Counted from the stretch's first letter, positions 16,627-27,736 are shown. The stretch: 64,000 nucleotides of DNA from G963667675 sp963667675 (GCA_963667675.1 OY763929.1:992001-1056000); one strand, 5' to 3'. The notes: generated from the sequence alone by a model not told the origin. Numbers and translations: made by a program.

Positions 16627-17547
16627 ATGAAATTCGGCATCATGCTGCCCCATTACCGCCCAGTCGCCTCTACCGAGGCCATAGCCAGGATGGCCAAAAG
16701 GGCCGAGGAGCTGGGGTTCGATTCGGTGTGGGTCACCGACCTCATCGCCGTGCCCAACATCGCCTATGACCGCTTCGGCCCCATCTTCTACGAGTGCACC
16801 ACCGTCCTTTCTTACGTCGCCGCCATTACCAGCAAAGTCCGCCTGGGCTCCAGCGTCATCGCCCTGCCCTTCCGCAACGCCATACTCATGGCCAAGATTG
16901 CCGCCAGCATCGATGCCCTTTCCCACGGCCGGTTTATCCTTGGAGTGGGCGTTGCCGGGGCCCAGTCTGAGATGCTGCAGATGGGCGTGCGGGACGACGG
17001 CCGGGGCGCCAAGCGGGGCCAGCGCGCCGACGAGGCCATGCGGATTTTCCGGGAGGTATGGATCAGCGACAACCCGTCCATCAACACCGAGAACTACGAA
17101 ATATCGGACTTCCAGCTGCTGCCCAAGCCGGTGCAGCAGCCCTTGCCAATTTGGGTCGGCGGCAACTCCCGGCGGGCTTTGAGGCGGACCGTCGAGTTCG
17201 GTGAGGTATGGAATCCGGCCAGGCCGACCATCGACGAGGTGGCGGCGATGGCCCCCCGCCTCAGGAGAATGGCCGAGGCCGCCGGGCGGGACCCCAACGA
17301 CTTCGGCATTGCTCCGCGGATACCGACAAAACTGGTAACCGACGAGTCCCTCTGCACCGACGTGAACCCCCTGCTGGGAACCCCGCAGCAGGTCATCGAC
17401 AACGTGGGGCGGTTCCGCGACGCCGGCGTGACTTCCTTTGTGATTGACACCTTCAGCATCCCGGAGCTGTACGGCGAAACGTTCGACGACATCTACGACA
17501 CCATGGAGCGGTTCGCCGCCGAGGTCGTGCCCCACTTCCGGGACTAA
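16627..17547 (+). CDS. LLM class flavin-dependent oxidoreductase, copy 2
   Basis: A 306-residue paralogue of the preceding gene, 34 bases downstream and probably co-transcribed. It shares MKFGIMLPHYRPVAST, LGFDSVWVTD, SVIALPFRNA and PIWVGGNSRRALRRTVEFGEVW in the same order. I took ATG 16627 because it matches the start of copy 1; the longer in-frame start at 16450 would overlap copy 1. Divergence is greatest around residues 105-125 and 255-270, near the expected substrate pocket, so the two may act on different substrates. A 63-base remnant of a third copy lies 940 bases downstream. Confidence 0.9.
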   Translation: MKFGIMLPHYRPVASTEAIARMAKRAEELGFDSVWVTDLIAVPNIAYDRFGPIFYECTTVLSYVAAITSKVRLGSSVIALPFRNAILMAKIAASIDALSHGRFILGVGVAGAQSEMLQMGVRDDGRGAKRGQRADEAMRIFREVWISDNPSINTENYEISDFQLLPKPVQQPLPIWVGGNSRRALRRTVEFGEVWNPARPTIDEVAAMAPRLRRMAEAAGRDPNDFGIAPRIPTKLVTDESLCTDVNPLLGTPQQVIDNVGRFRDAGVTSFVIDTFSIPELYGETFDDIYDTMERFAAEVVPHFRD

Positions 17548-17607
17548 GGACCCGTAGCTGGGACCGTGTAGCGCCTGACAACCATTCCTGCTAAAATCCC
17601 CCCGTTA

Positions 17608-17643
17608 GAGGGAAGTGCATGGTTGGAGGGAAGTGCATGGTTG
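17608..17643 (+). repeat. perfect 18-bp tandem duplication
   Basis: GAGGGAAGTGCATGGTTG occurs twice head to tail, directly downstream of the LLM genes and 77 bases before the next ORF. Each copy contains an ATG after GAGGGAAG, so the duplication doubles a ribosome-site-like segment. I see no long reading frame from either ATG. Confidence 0.85.
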
Positions 17644-17719
17644 CGTTTGCTTGCGACGTCCATCCACCCGGAACTGTCCCGGGTCCCCTTTCCAACGGAA
17701 CCCTTTTGAGTGACGGCCT

Positions 17720-18394
17720 ATGACCGCTCCCCCCATTTGGGGCTGGATGAGCCTGGCCCTGATCATCTTGGTCGGGGCGGCAGTGTTGGTATGCGCTCTG
17801 GACCCTGGGTTATGGGAAGCCAAGAATGACGTTCAGGAGGCGTGCGACCAAATTGGAGACGACTACCAACTGACAACCGTCGTAACGTGGGAGGAAGGAG
17901 GAAAGACCGTCACCGACATCACGGTATCAGGTTCCAATTCACGGCATATAGTTGCCACATACGGGCCCGACAATCAGACCCTCGAAGGGAAGGTTGAACA
18001 GATACGGATTGACCAGGGCGCCCAGGGAGTCGACCTCTACACACGAGAAAGCCTGCCCGGCGACCCACATACCCTGGGGGACTGGGAAATGCGAGAGGAG
18101 ACGGTTGACGTTACCGGCCTTCGACCCTGCCTGAACGATCCGGATTCCAAGGTGAGGCGGGTTGACCCCCAACGCTACGCTTGGGAGGAAGGCGGGGATG
18201 AAGGCGAAGAAGACGAGGAAGACGTGCAGGATGGACTAGAGTTTGAGCTCCAGCTAGACGAGGCGGGGATCCCCCATCGGGTTATCATCCAGGAGTATGC
18301 ATCGGGGGACCAGGTCAGCCGGACCGAACACACCTACTCGAACATTGGGACACCCACCGTCATCACAGCGCCGGCCGTTGGGCCTACGCAGTAG
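17720..18394 (+). CDS. hypothetical membrane-anchored protein
   Basis: A 224-residue protein I do not recognise. One hydrophobic segment (about residues 9-27, ending VLVCAL) would anchor it with the rest outside, or serve as an uncleaved or lipoprotein-like signal. The exported part is mostly polar, and residues 155-172 are strongly acidic (a run of Glu/Asp). Two outer cysteines, in VQEACDQ and LRPCLND, could form a disulfide. It sits between the second LLM gene and the orphan tail of a third LLM gene, so it may have arrived with the event that destroyed that copy. Confidence 0.55.
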   Translation: MTAPPIWGWMSLALIILVGAAVLVCALDPGLWEAKNDVQEACDQIGDDYQLTTVVTWEEGGKTVTDITVSGSNSRHIVATYGPDNQTLEGKVEQIRIDQGAQGVDLYTRESLPGDPHTLGDWEMREETVDVTGLRPCLNDPDSKVRRVDPQRYAWEEGGDEGEEDEEDVQDGLEFELQLDEAGIPHRVIIQEYASGDQVSRTEHTYSNIGTPTVITAPAVGPTQ

Positions 18395-18487
18395 TCCGTG
18401 AGGTAAGATTGAGCGTTCCCTTGCCCAGGCAAAGGAATCGATCCCAGACTTACCATCGGCTCTCCTGACTCACGACTCCATTCCTCC

Positions 18488-18550
18488 GATGATATCTACA
18501 ACACCATGGAGCGGTTCGCCGCCGAGGCCGCGCCCCACTTCAGGGACTAG
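18488..18550 (+). pseudogene. 3' remnant of a third LLM oxidoreductase gene
   Basis: These 63 bases read DDIYNTMERFAAEAAPHFRD followed by TAG. They align without gaps to the last 63 bases of the second LLM gene (17485-17547), with seven differences by eye, several of them synonymous. Nothing upstream in the same frame continues the homology. It is the tail of a lost tandem paralogue, not a functional gene. Confidence 0.85.
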
Positions 18551-18596
18551 GGGGCCGGCGGTTGATTGGATTTGGGGAGTGTGGTAAGCTCATTGA

Positions 18597-19043
18597 GTGA
18601 CTACCCTCAAGAGAACGTCCCGGTTTTCCACCGAGTTTGCCTGGAAGATAGCCATTCCGGCCCCGCTGATGGCATTCGCAGTTTTGCTGGGCATGGTTGC
18701 TTTCGCCGTGTTGTGCGGCGTACTGGTGGGTCTGCCGCCGGCTTACCTTTTCCACGAGTCCAGCCAACTTTTGATTGCCTTGTCCCAATTCATGGCCATT
18801 GTCGCCATAGTTGCGGTAATCTTCGTCGCTGTCGCCGGATTCGGATGTTGGTGTCTTTCGCTGGCCAACCGGCGAGGGCCGCTGACCGCCTTGTTGTCGC
18901 TGGCGTTCCGCCTCGCGACTCGGGACGCCTCTTTTTGCAAGGCCGGACCCTATGACGCCGGCAGTCCCTCATCGCCGCCTGCCAACCGGGTGACATTGCT
19001 TACCCCGGCAGGTTTCACAGGCGCCTCTCCCCTGCTGGAATAA
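18597..19043 (+). CDS. hypothetical two-TM membrane protein
   Basis: A 148-residue ORF with a GTG start and no strong ribosome site. Two hydrophobic segments (about residues 20-48 and 60-85) are followed by a polar, Ser/Pro-rich tail. I recognise no family. The end of the frame looks random compared with the hydrophobic part, so the gene could be shorter, frameshifted or not coding at all. Confidence 0.35.
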   Translation: MTTLKRTSRFSTEFAWKIAIPAPLMAFAVLLGMVAFAVLCGVLVGLPPAYLFHESSQLLIALSQFMAIVAIVAVIFVAVAGFGCWCLSLANRRGPLTALLSLAFRLATRDASFCKAGPYDAGSPSSPPANRVTLLTPAGFTGASPLLE

Positions 19044-19154
19044 CGCCCCTTCCAACCTGACGGATTTTTTGATTTCCGCCGTGCGCACCGCACCGGCGGT
19101 GAGGCTTCCGTTGGGAAAGTTCTTGCATTTTCACGCCTTCTGCATAATACTGTT

Positions 19155-19268
19155 CTTGCTACGGTCACAATAAAGGCCCCTGGTTTTCCCGACATTGAAC
19201 TTTGAGCAGGGATGGCCATCCTCGTGCCCCCTTGCCAGTTCAATGTCGGGCTAGGTGACCGTAGCAAG
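19155..19268. repeat. nested long palindrome, 114 bp
   Basis: Two perfect 14-bp inverted repeats are nested. The outer arms are 19155-19168 (CTTGCTACGGTCAC) and 19255-19268. The inner arms are 19188-19201 (CCCGACATTGAACT) and 19237-19250. At the centre sits a third, perfect 12-bp palindrome GGATGGCCATCC (19210-19221). The whole can fold as one interrupted hairpin or cruciform. It lies directly upstream of the lipoprotein gene, in its likely 5' leader. Confidence 0.9.
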
Positions 19269-19301
19269 TGCCTAATCCTTGCTAGCAAGGGGGTTCTTGC
19301 C

Positions 19302-22136
19302 GTGGCGCCATCTCCTGTCCCCGGCCTGCTCCGCTCTATCAACTTCCTCGTTATCCTGCCCGCGGCTCTGCTGCTGGCCCTGGCCCTCGGCCTGGCCTGC
19401 GGAGGCGATGCCGGATCTGATCGGAATACCGCTCAATCGCGGCAGTCTGATCAAGTAACCAGTCAACCGGGAGACGTTGAGCCGTCCACGGGCGACACAA
19501 CCAGGATGCCATCTCCTGATGCCTCCGCCCAGCCAACCGCCGACCCGGTTGGCACACTATCCGAGCCGCTCATGACCTTGCCGCCGGGCTACTATCACGG
19601 TGTTAAGCACGGCTTGGCCCTTGCCCAGACTTCCCGGCGGCCCAGCGTGAGCCGTGAGGGATGGGTGGACATCACTGTCAGCCTGGTGGCCGTCCGGCAA
19701 GGCGGCGGCCTATTGGATGTGGAACGAGGGGAATCCAACTCCCTCTGCTTCAGCGCTGGCGAGGACATCGCTGACGACTGCTTCTTGGTCCAATGGGGGA
19801 GCCAGGATCAATTTGAGGCCGAACTGCACTTTAACATAGATACCGCAAATACAGGAATGCCCGGCCCAAGAGGGCCGAAGTCAGTGGGCTTCACGGTAAC
19901 TTTCGAAGTGGCGGGCAACGCCGACAGCGCCAACATCTACTTCAACGAGCATAAAATCCCGTTGGACTTGCAGGGAGACCACTCCTTGAGCGCCAATCAC
20001 TTCCCACTGTTGCCCGCGCCGACGCCGCCTCCTTCGCAGGACGCGAAAACGGCCGGCTTCTTTGTGGACACCGAGAATGCCATAGCGGTGACAGGTGTTT
20101 ACCGTGATGTGGCCTCTTGGGTCCGGGTCGAGTTGGAGGTGTTGTCATTGGGCGATTACGCCGCATCAGACGCTGAAGGTGGTCTCGAAGACGGCGAGGG
20201 CGGCATCTGCTTCGGGAAGGCCGGCAACGAGTGTCTTGAGATTTTCTGGGGGCCGGAAAACCAGTTCAACGCGATGTTGTCACTGGACCTAGGCGGGAAG
20301 ACCATCAATAATGCTTTTGCCGAAGCTCGGCAGGGCGGCGCCAACTGGCCCCTGCCGCTCCGGGTCTGGTTCAGGACCCCCCACAACCAGGATAACGCAA
20401 CTCTGATATTCGGGGAGCACAGCATCCCCATAGACCTGCGGGGAATGACCGGCAGCCCCGCCTTTGACTACACTGCCCACTACCCCGAGGCAAAGCCCGG
20501 GGCTCTCCTGTACGAAGTGGAAGGAAAGACCGTCGTTCTCGACTCCATAACCCAGGACCCGGCCACCGGCGACTTGGAGTTGGCGCTGACTGCCAGGAAC
20601 GACAACGAAGCGGAAGACTTCATCCCGGCTCTTGATCCGGTCATATTCTCCGCAACCGGCAAAGCAGATGTAACTGATGGCGACCGCACTGTGACTTTCG
20701 AAACTATGGCTCCGGGACAGAGCGCATCCCTCACTACCGTCGTACCCAGGGGCGGCAACGCCGAATGGGGGTATGTCGCCTACTCGTCCGAAGCCGAGCG
20801 GCGGCCTGACGGCGTAGTGTTGCAGGTGAGGGAGAGCGGCGGCCCGCATGGGCAGCTCCCAGGATTCGTAAGGTTCGACCGGACGGCAGACGAGGGGAAG
20901 TTCTGGCCGGTTAAATGGCTCTGGAGTCACACGCAGACAGATTCAACCCGGGTCTTCTCGGACGGAAAGGGGCACATATACATCACCGACCGGTTTCTCG
21001 ACCGCTCTCTGGACCCCGTCACCGGAGAGATACGTTGGGAGCGGGAACACCGAACCTCGCCTTGGCAATGGTCGCCGTCATTCCCATTATCCATTGTAGA
21101 CGCCGTAGATGGCGTGGTGGTTACTCACTATGGGGCGTTTGACGCTGCCAATGGGAACATCATCTGGGAAGTAGACCCCAGTTGCGGGTTGGTGGGATGG
21201 CAAAATGATGGAGTGGCATACGGAATAAACGGAGACCTCAGCCGGGTCTGTGCGATGGATGCCGCCACCGGGGAAGTTCTCTGGACTTCATCGACTGACG
21301 CTCAGTTAAAAGGCGAAGTCTACTATGGATCCCTCCACCGGGACGTTGTTGGATTCGTATTCGACGGGGACGGGGTGCCGTACCTCTACAATCACTTCTA
21401 CCATGCTGATAAGCCATTACAATGTATCAATCTGTGGTCCCTGGCCAGTGCTCCCGGCCCCTCGATCGAGAAACGGTACATTTCCGTGTGTCAGTGGGAA
21501 GCGGCAAACTTGGTAGATGTGGCGGGCGGAGTGGTGTATCTGTCGGCGTCGGAGGAAGGCTTAGTCGCCAAGGACGCCGCAACCGGAGAGGACCTCTGGT
21601 CTTTTGCCCCCGACCGATGTTGCAGTGACTCTGAATCCACCTTCACCGGGGTGGTGGCCGATGGGGTTATGTATGGGTATAACAGTACCTATAACAAATT
21701 CCGCGGCGGCCAACACTATATGATCGCACTGGACGCCACTACCGGGGAGGAACTTTGGAGGTTTGACTTAGATTATCGTCTAAGTACTGAAGACGTTGAC
21801 GTTACAGTCTCGGATGGAACATTGTACGTGGATTACGATGGCGACTTAATTGCGCTCAACGCTGCTACTGGAGAGGAGCGTTGGCGAAGGGAGGCTCCAG
21901 ACAGAACAGAAATGTCGTATATGTTTGCGGAAGGGGTGGTTTATGCCATGAACGGAGAAGATATTTTGTTCGCTCTGGACGCCGCCACCGGGGAGCAGTT
22001 GTGGGATTTCCACATTGAGGATGGGATGTATGACGGCGGGGATTGGTGGGACCGGCAGGGGAGGCTCCTTGGCATGGTGGACGGGGTAGTGTATGCGGCG
22101 ACACGCAGCAACTTGTACGCTGTCTTGACCGACTGA
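19302..22136 (+). CDS. lipoprotein with PQQ-like beta-propeller
   Basis: A secreted lipoprotein of about 944 residues. The signal is RSINFLVILPAALLLALALG and the lipobox LGLAC puts the lipidated Cys near residue 33. A Ser/Thr/Pro/Gln-rich linker leads to two related beta domains (each ending near a 'FNEHKIPLDL' / 'FGEHSIPIDL'-type strand). About seven PQQ/WD-like propeller blades follow over residues 570-940, each marked by a variant of AATGExLW. No PQQ-dependent dehydrogenase active site is evident, so a binding or scaffold role at the cell surface is more likely than catalysis. The start is GTG with AAGGGGG eight bases upstream; an ATG at 19212 would fall inside the palindrome. Confidence 0.75.
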   Translation: MAPSPVPGLLRSINFLVILPAALLLALALGLACGGDAGSDRNTAQSRQSDQVTSQPGDVEPSTGDTTRMPSPDASAQPTADPVGTLSEPLMTLPPGYYHGVKHGLALAQTSRRPSVSREGWVDITVSLVAVRQGGGLLDVERGESNSLCFSAGEDIADDCFLVQWGSQDQFEAELHFNIDTANTGMPGPRGPKSVGFTVTFEVAGNADSANIYFNEHKIPLDLQGDHSLSANHFPLLPAPTPPPSQDAKTAGFFVDTENAIAVTGVYRDVASWVRVELEVLSLGDYAASDAEGGLEDGEGGICFGKAGNECLEIFWGPENQFNAMLSLDLGGKTINNAFAEARQGGANWPLPLRVWFRTPHNQDNATLIFGEHSIPIDLRGMTGSPAFDYTAHYPEAKPGALLYEVEGKTVVLDSITQDPATGDLELALTARNDNEAEDFIPALDPVIFSATGKADVTDGDRTVTFETMAPGQSASLTTVVPRGGNAEWGYVAYSSEAERRPDGVVLQVRESGGPHGQLPGFVRFDRTADEGKFWPVKWLWSHTQTDSTRVFSDGKGHIYITDRFLDRSLDPVTGEIRWEREHRTSPWQWSPSFPLSIVDAVDGVVVTHYGAFDAANGNIIWEVDPSCGLVGWQNDGVAYGINGDLSRVCAMDAATGEVLWTSSTDAQLKGEVYYGSLHRDVVGFVFDGDGVPYLYNHFYHADKPLQCINLWSLASAPGPSIEKRYISVCQWEAANLVDVAGGVVYLSASEEGLVAKDAATGEDLWSFAPDRCCSDSESTFTGVVADGVMYGYNSTYNKFRGGQHYMIALDATTGEELWRFDLDYRLSTEDVDVTVSDGTLYVDYDGDLIALNAATGEERWRREAPDRTEMSYMFAEGVVYAMNGEDILFALDAATGEQLWDFHIEDGMYDGGDWWDRQGRLLGMVDGVVYAATRSNLYAVLTD

Positions 22137-22237
22137 GTCGGCTTGCTGCCCCCTTTGTTTGTCCAGCCACCCCCATCGAACGGGGGTAGCCGGAACAAGC
22201 AAACAAAATGGCGAAGCGGTTTTTGCCCATCTTGACC

Positions 22238-22309
22238 ATGAAGGAGAAGAAAATTCGTAAGTATCTTGGCTTTTTGGCATTGGCAGTCTTGCTCTCGGTG
22301 GTCGCCTGA
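22238..22309 (+). pseudogene. orphan lipoprotein signal peptide remnant
   Basis: MKEKKIRKYLGFLALAVLLS followed by VVA, then TGA, then two Gly codons and TAA. This is a lipoprotein signal sequence whose expected lipobox Cys codon is TGA. No further reading frame follows, so it is a decayed remnant of a lipoprotein gene, not a functional peptide gene. Confidence 0.5.
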
Positions 22310-22407
22310 GGCGGCTAACTCCACCAGCCCGTTGCCCGGGAGCGTGGCTCAGAATGGCGCACTTTGGCGCTGGAAAAAATAATACGGCCTCTTCACCCCC
22401 AATCCCC

Positions 22408-22437
22408 TAGACATCTATAACGCATGCGCTATATACT
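22408..22437 (+). promoter_or_regulatory. hicAB promoter with internal dyad
   Basis: TAGACA (22408-22413) and TATACT (22432-22437) are separated by 18 bases. The spacer contains the perfect dyad CGCATGCG (22421-22428), a plausible autoregulatory operator for the HicA-HicB complex. The ATG of hicA lies only nine bases beyond the -10 box, implying a very short or leaderless transcript. Confidence 0.55.
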
Positions 22438-22446
22438 ATTAGTTCG

Positions 22447-22653
22447 ATGAACGGAGCGGAATTCGTCAGACGGGTCAGACGATACGCTCGTAACAACGGA
22501 CTGGACTTTTACTTTGACCCGGCCCGGGGCAAGGGCAGTCACGGCACGGTGTACTTGGGTGAATGCCGCACAACCGTCCGTCACGGGCCTATCCGGCGCA
22601 GCTTGTTCTTCTCGATGCTCCGAGACTTGAATATCCCCAGGGAGGAGTTTTAG
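22447..22653 (+). CDS. hicA: HicA family toxin (mRNA interferase)
   Basis: A 68-residue double-stranded-RNA-binding-fold toxin. GKGSHGTVYLG contains the conserved Gly-Ser-His with the catalytic histidine (about His33), and RHGPIRRSLFFSMLRDL forms the C-terminal helix region. The first segment MNGAEFVRRVRRYARNNG matches the first helix. HicB follows three bases after the stop, the standard hicA-hicB order, so this is a complete type II toxin-antitoxin module. Confidence 0.88.
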   Translation: MNGAEFVRRVRRYARNNGLDFYFDPARGKGSHGTVYLGECRTTVRHGPIRRSLFFSMLRDLNIPREEF

Positions 22654-22655
22654 AG

Positions 22656-23108
22656 GTGGAGTACGCATACCCTTGTAGTATTGTCCCTGACCATGATGAG
22701 AAGTCGGCCACCGGAATCGACGCCTGGGTCGTGAGCTTCCCCGATGTCTACGGTGCAAACACCGGCGCCGACACGTGGGATGAAGCCCTTGCGCTTGCGG
22801 AAGACTGCCTGGTCATGGCGCTGGGGGCGTATATGCGGATGAAAGAGGACCTGCCGGTCCCCAGTCCGTTGGGTGAGGATCAAGTGTTGATTCGCCTCCC
22901 CGTACGCGTTGCGGCTAAATTGGCGTTGTACATGGCCATGAGGGAAGAGAGCATCACCCAAACCCAGTTGGGCGCGCGCTTGGGCATTCCTCAACCGGAG
23001 GTCCATCGGATGCTCGATTTGCAGTACAAGTCCCACGTGGGGAAGTTAGAGGAGGCACTACGCGCTTTGGGTCGTGGGTTGGCGGTGTCGACAGTGACGC
23101 TTTCCTAA
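22656..23108 (+). CDS. hicB: HicB family antitoxin with C-terminal HTH
   Basis: The antitoxin neutralises HicA and represses the operon. It starts at a GTG with GGGAGGAG upstream. The N-terminal HicB fold runs to about residue 75 (AWVVSFPDVYGANTGADTWDEAL, then AEDCLVMALGAYM). A central segment leads to an HTH (ITQTQLGARLGIPQPEVHRML, about 108-128) for DNA binding. At 150 residues it is the longer, DNA-binding class of HicB. The module sits about 100 bases upstream of the 23S rRNA promoter. Confidence 0.88.
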   Translation: MEYAYPCSIVPDHDEKSATGIDAWVVSFPDVYGANTGADTWDEALALAEDCLVMALGAYMRMKEDLPVPSPLGEDQVLIRLPVRVAAKLALYMAMREESITQTQLGARLGIPQPEVHRMLDLQYKSHVGKLEEALRALGRGLAVSTVTLS

Positions 23109-23209
23109 TGTAACTGCTTATCCCGTCCGGTTCTTGAGGGTAGCCTGGTTACAGCTAGTCAATGGCTGGGTGCCAGTTTTGCACTTGCCTCCGTCATTAG
23201 CCCCGCCCC

Positions 23210-23238
23210 TTGACTGGCCTTTTGAGGAATCGTATAAT
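23210..23238 (+). promoter_or_regulatory. strong sigma-70 promoter of the 23S rRNA gene
   Basis: TTGACT (23210-23215) and TATAAT (23233-23238) are separated by exactly 17 bases, a near-consensus promoter. Transcription would begin near 23245, giving a leader of about 180 bases before the mature 23S. This shows the 23S gene has its own transcription unit. Confidence 0.8.
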
Positions 23239-23313
23239 AGCCGCTCACAAGGGAGTGTTTCGGAAAAGGATGCTGGTCATCTGACATAAGCATAAAGTGA
23301 TGGGACACCTGGG

Positions 23314-23343
23314 CGGCGGCTTGGGGTTAAGCCCCAGCCGCCG
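23314..23343 (+). promoter_or_regulatory. GC-rich hairpin in the 23S leader
   Basis: The arms CGGCGGC...GGGG and CCCC...GCCGCCG enclose a short loop, with one bulge, and are followed by TTTCTCTT. It resembles an intrinsic terminator or attenuator placed between the promoter and the rRNA. A role in leader processing or antitermination is equally possible. Confidence 0.4.
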
Positions 23344-23424
23344 TTTCTCTTGTGGCACCTTAACAAAAGAATAAGAAGTCTAAATCCTGCAATAGAACAC
23401 CAATAGTTTGGAGTTCCTAGCGTG

Positions 23425-26556
<3,132 letters not shown>

Positions 26557-26586
26557 CACGCTAAGAACTCCAAACTTTGGACAAAA

Positions 26587-26622
26587 CCCCCTACTCTCTC
26601 CCACAAAGAGAGAAAATAGGGG
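26587..26622 (+). terminator. hairpin after 23S rRNA
   Basis: CCCCCTACTCTCTC pairs with GAGAG-AAAA-TAGGGG around a CCACAAA loop, 30 bases past the rRNA end. No T-run follows, so it may be a processing or Rho-independent-like end structure and not a strong intrinsic terminator. Confidence 0.4.
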
Positions 26623-26689
26623 CGGCAGGAACCAGGCTTCTTGTTCTTTCCATAGACATGCTCGGTGGACCGCACGGCCAGGCAGCCCT

Positions 26690-26797
26690 AAGCGGCGCCC
26701 AAGCCCCGTCCGTCTTGGACGGCGCCCAAGTCCCATCCGACCCGGGCGGCGTCCAAATCCCGCCCAACCTAAGCGGCGCCCAAAGCCCGTTCGCCCT
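26690..26797. repeat. four 27-bp tandem repeats
   Basis: Four diverged head-to-tail copies start at 26690, 26717, 26744 and 26771. Each has a core like GCGGCGCCCAA followed by a CCG-rich half. The last copy runs into GTTCGCCCTGAGCTTGTCG, a widespread intergenic repeat of many bacteria. The array sits between the 23S gene and tRNA-fMet. Confidence 0.85.
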
Positions 26798-26817
26798 GAG
26801 CTTGTCGAAGGGTTCAT

Positions 26818-26892
26818 CGCGGGGTGGAGCAGTGGCAGCTCGTCGGGCTCATAACCCGAAGGTCGTTGGTTCGAGTCCAACCCCCGCTACCA
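26818..26892 (+). tRNA. initiator tRNA-Met (anticodon CAT)
   Basis: The acceptor arm CGCGGGG with CCCCGCT leaves C1 opposite T72 unpaired, and the anticodon stem TCGGG-CTCATAA-CCCGA carries three consecutive G-C pairs. Both are hallmarks of initiator tRNA. The T loop is TTCGAGT and CCA is encoded at 26890-26892. Its 3' 36 bases are duplicated at 27737-27772, which makes it the attachment site of the small ParB cassette. Confidence 0.95.
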
Positions 26893-26893
26893 A
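26858..26893 (+). repeat. attL-like direct repeat, 3' end of tRNA-fMet
   Basis: The last 36 bases of the tRNA (anticodon-arm edge, T arm, acceptor and CCA) recur at 27737-27772 with 35 of 36 identical. Integration at tRNA 3' ends typically produces such pairs. Confidence 0.8.
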
Positions 26894-26910
26894 CATTGTA
26901 GGCAAAGAAG

Positions 26911-26936
26911 CCCCCGGAGCAACTCCGGGGGTTTTT
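26911..26936 (+). terminator. intrinsic terminator after tRNA-fMet
   Basis: CCCCCGGAG and CTCCGGGGG form a 9-bp stem with a three-base loop, followed by TTTTT. It ends the tRNA transcript and lies 17 bases upstream of the ParB start codon, so ParB needs its own promoter or readthrough. Confidence 0.9.
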
Positions 26937-26952
26937 GATAGGAAGGATTGAC

Positions 26953-27705
26953 ATGGAAGTCAAGGAAATCGGACTGGACCAAATATTTGTTTCTGAGTTC
27001 AATACCCGCAAGGACTTACAATCCGGTACAGAGGACGCCGGACTCCAGGATTTAGCCGATAGCATAAGGGAGCGTGGGCTACTTAACCCCATAACGGTTA
27101 ACGCTCGGACAGACGGGAAGTATGACCTGATCGCCGGCCAGAGACGATTCATGGCCTACCAACGGTTGGGGCAGATGAGTATCCCCTGCATCATTCGGGA
27201 GGAATTGGATGATGTTGACGCCACAGTTGTTTCGCTGATTGAAAACGTCCATCGAGCGGATATGAACCCAATAGACAAAGCCAGGGCATACCAGCGACTA
27301 TATGAGAGCCTTGGGAGTTATTCCTTGGTTGCGAAGCAGGCAAATGTGAGTGTTACTACAGTGACAAGGTACTTGCGATTGCTCAACCTGACACCATCAT
27401 TGCAAGACAAACTCTCTACTGCCGAAGGCCCAGCCGGCATCGGCGCCATGTCACGACTAGGTGAAGTTTTCTCCCCAGACCAACAGGAGGAAGCGATAAA
27501 GAAAATTGGTGGTTTCAAGCAGGACATCCAGGAGGAAATGATACGCAGGAGTGGTGGCGACCTAGACTCTTTAGCAGGACTGCGAGACGAGGCTATGGAA
27601 GGTCATTTCAACACCCGACTATGTCGGGAGGGACTGTGTTTTCGGATGCCTCCAGAGCTTAAGGCCGAAGTACTGGAATCCCTAGGTGATGGAAACGACT
27701 CCTAA
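26953..27705 (+). CDS. ParB/RepB-like partition protein (cassette-borne)
   Basis: A 250-residue ParB-family protein. The N-terminal ParB/Srx fold has LLNPITVN and LIAGQRRFMAYQRLG (the CTP-binding GxRR box, about 61-74). The box ENVHRADMNPIDKARAYQRL follows (about 100-119), then an HTH (SLVAKQANVSVTTVTRYLRLL, about 125-146). GGAAGG six bases upstream supports ATG 26953. Chromosomal ParB sits near parA and parS; here there is no ParA, and the gene is the only ORF between two copies of a tRNA 3' end. It is more likely an element-borne ParB-like regulator than the chromosomal partition protein. Confidence 0.85.
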   Translation: MEVKEIGLDQIFVSEFNTRKDLQSGTEDAGLQDLADSIRERGLLNPITVNARTDGKYDLIAGQRRFMAYQRLGQMSIPCIIREELDDVDATVVSLIENVHRADMNPIDKARAYQRLYESLGSYSLVAKQANVSVTTVTRYLRLLNLTPSLQDKLSTAEGPAGIGAMSRLGEVFSPDQQEEAIKKIGGFKQDIQEEMIRRSGGDLDSLAGLRDEAMEGHFNTRLCREGLCFRMPPELKAEVLESLGDGNDS

Positions 27706-27736
27706 GATGGTAACCAAGAGAACACCGAGGCCTGAA

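Noticed and set aside
22238..22312. Selenocysteine at the lipobox TGA
   Set aside because: A second stop (TAA) follows three codons later and no protein continues; a Sec-lipidated residue has no precedent I know of.
26577..26817. A 5S rRNA gene downstream of 23S
   Set aside because: No 5S-like 115-base sequence was found; the interval holds a hairpin and 27-bp tandem repeats.
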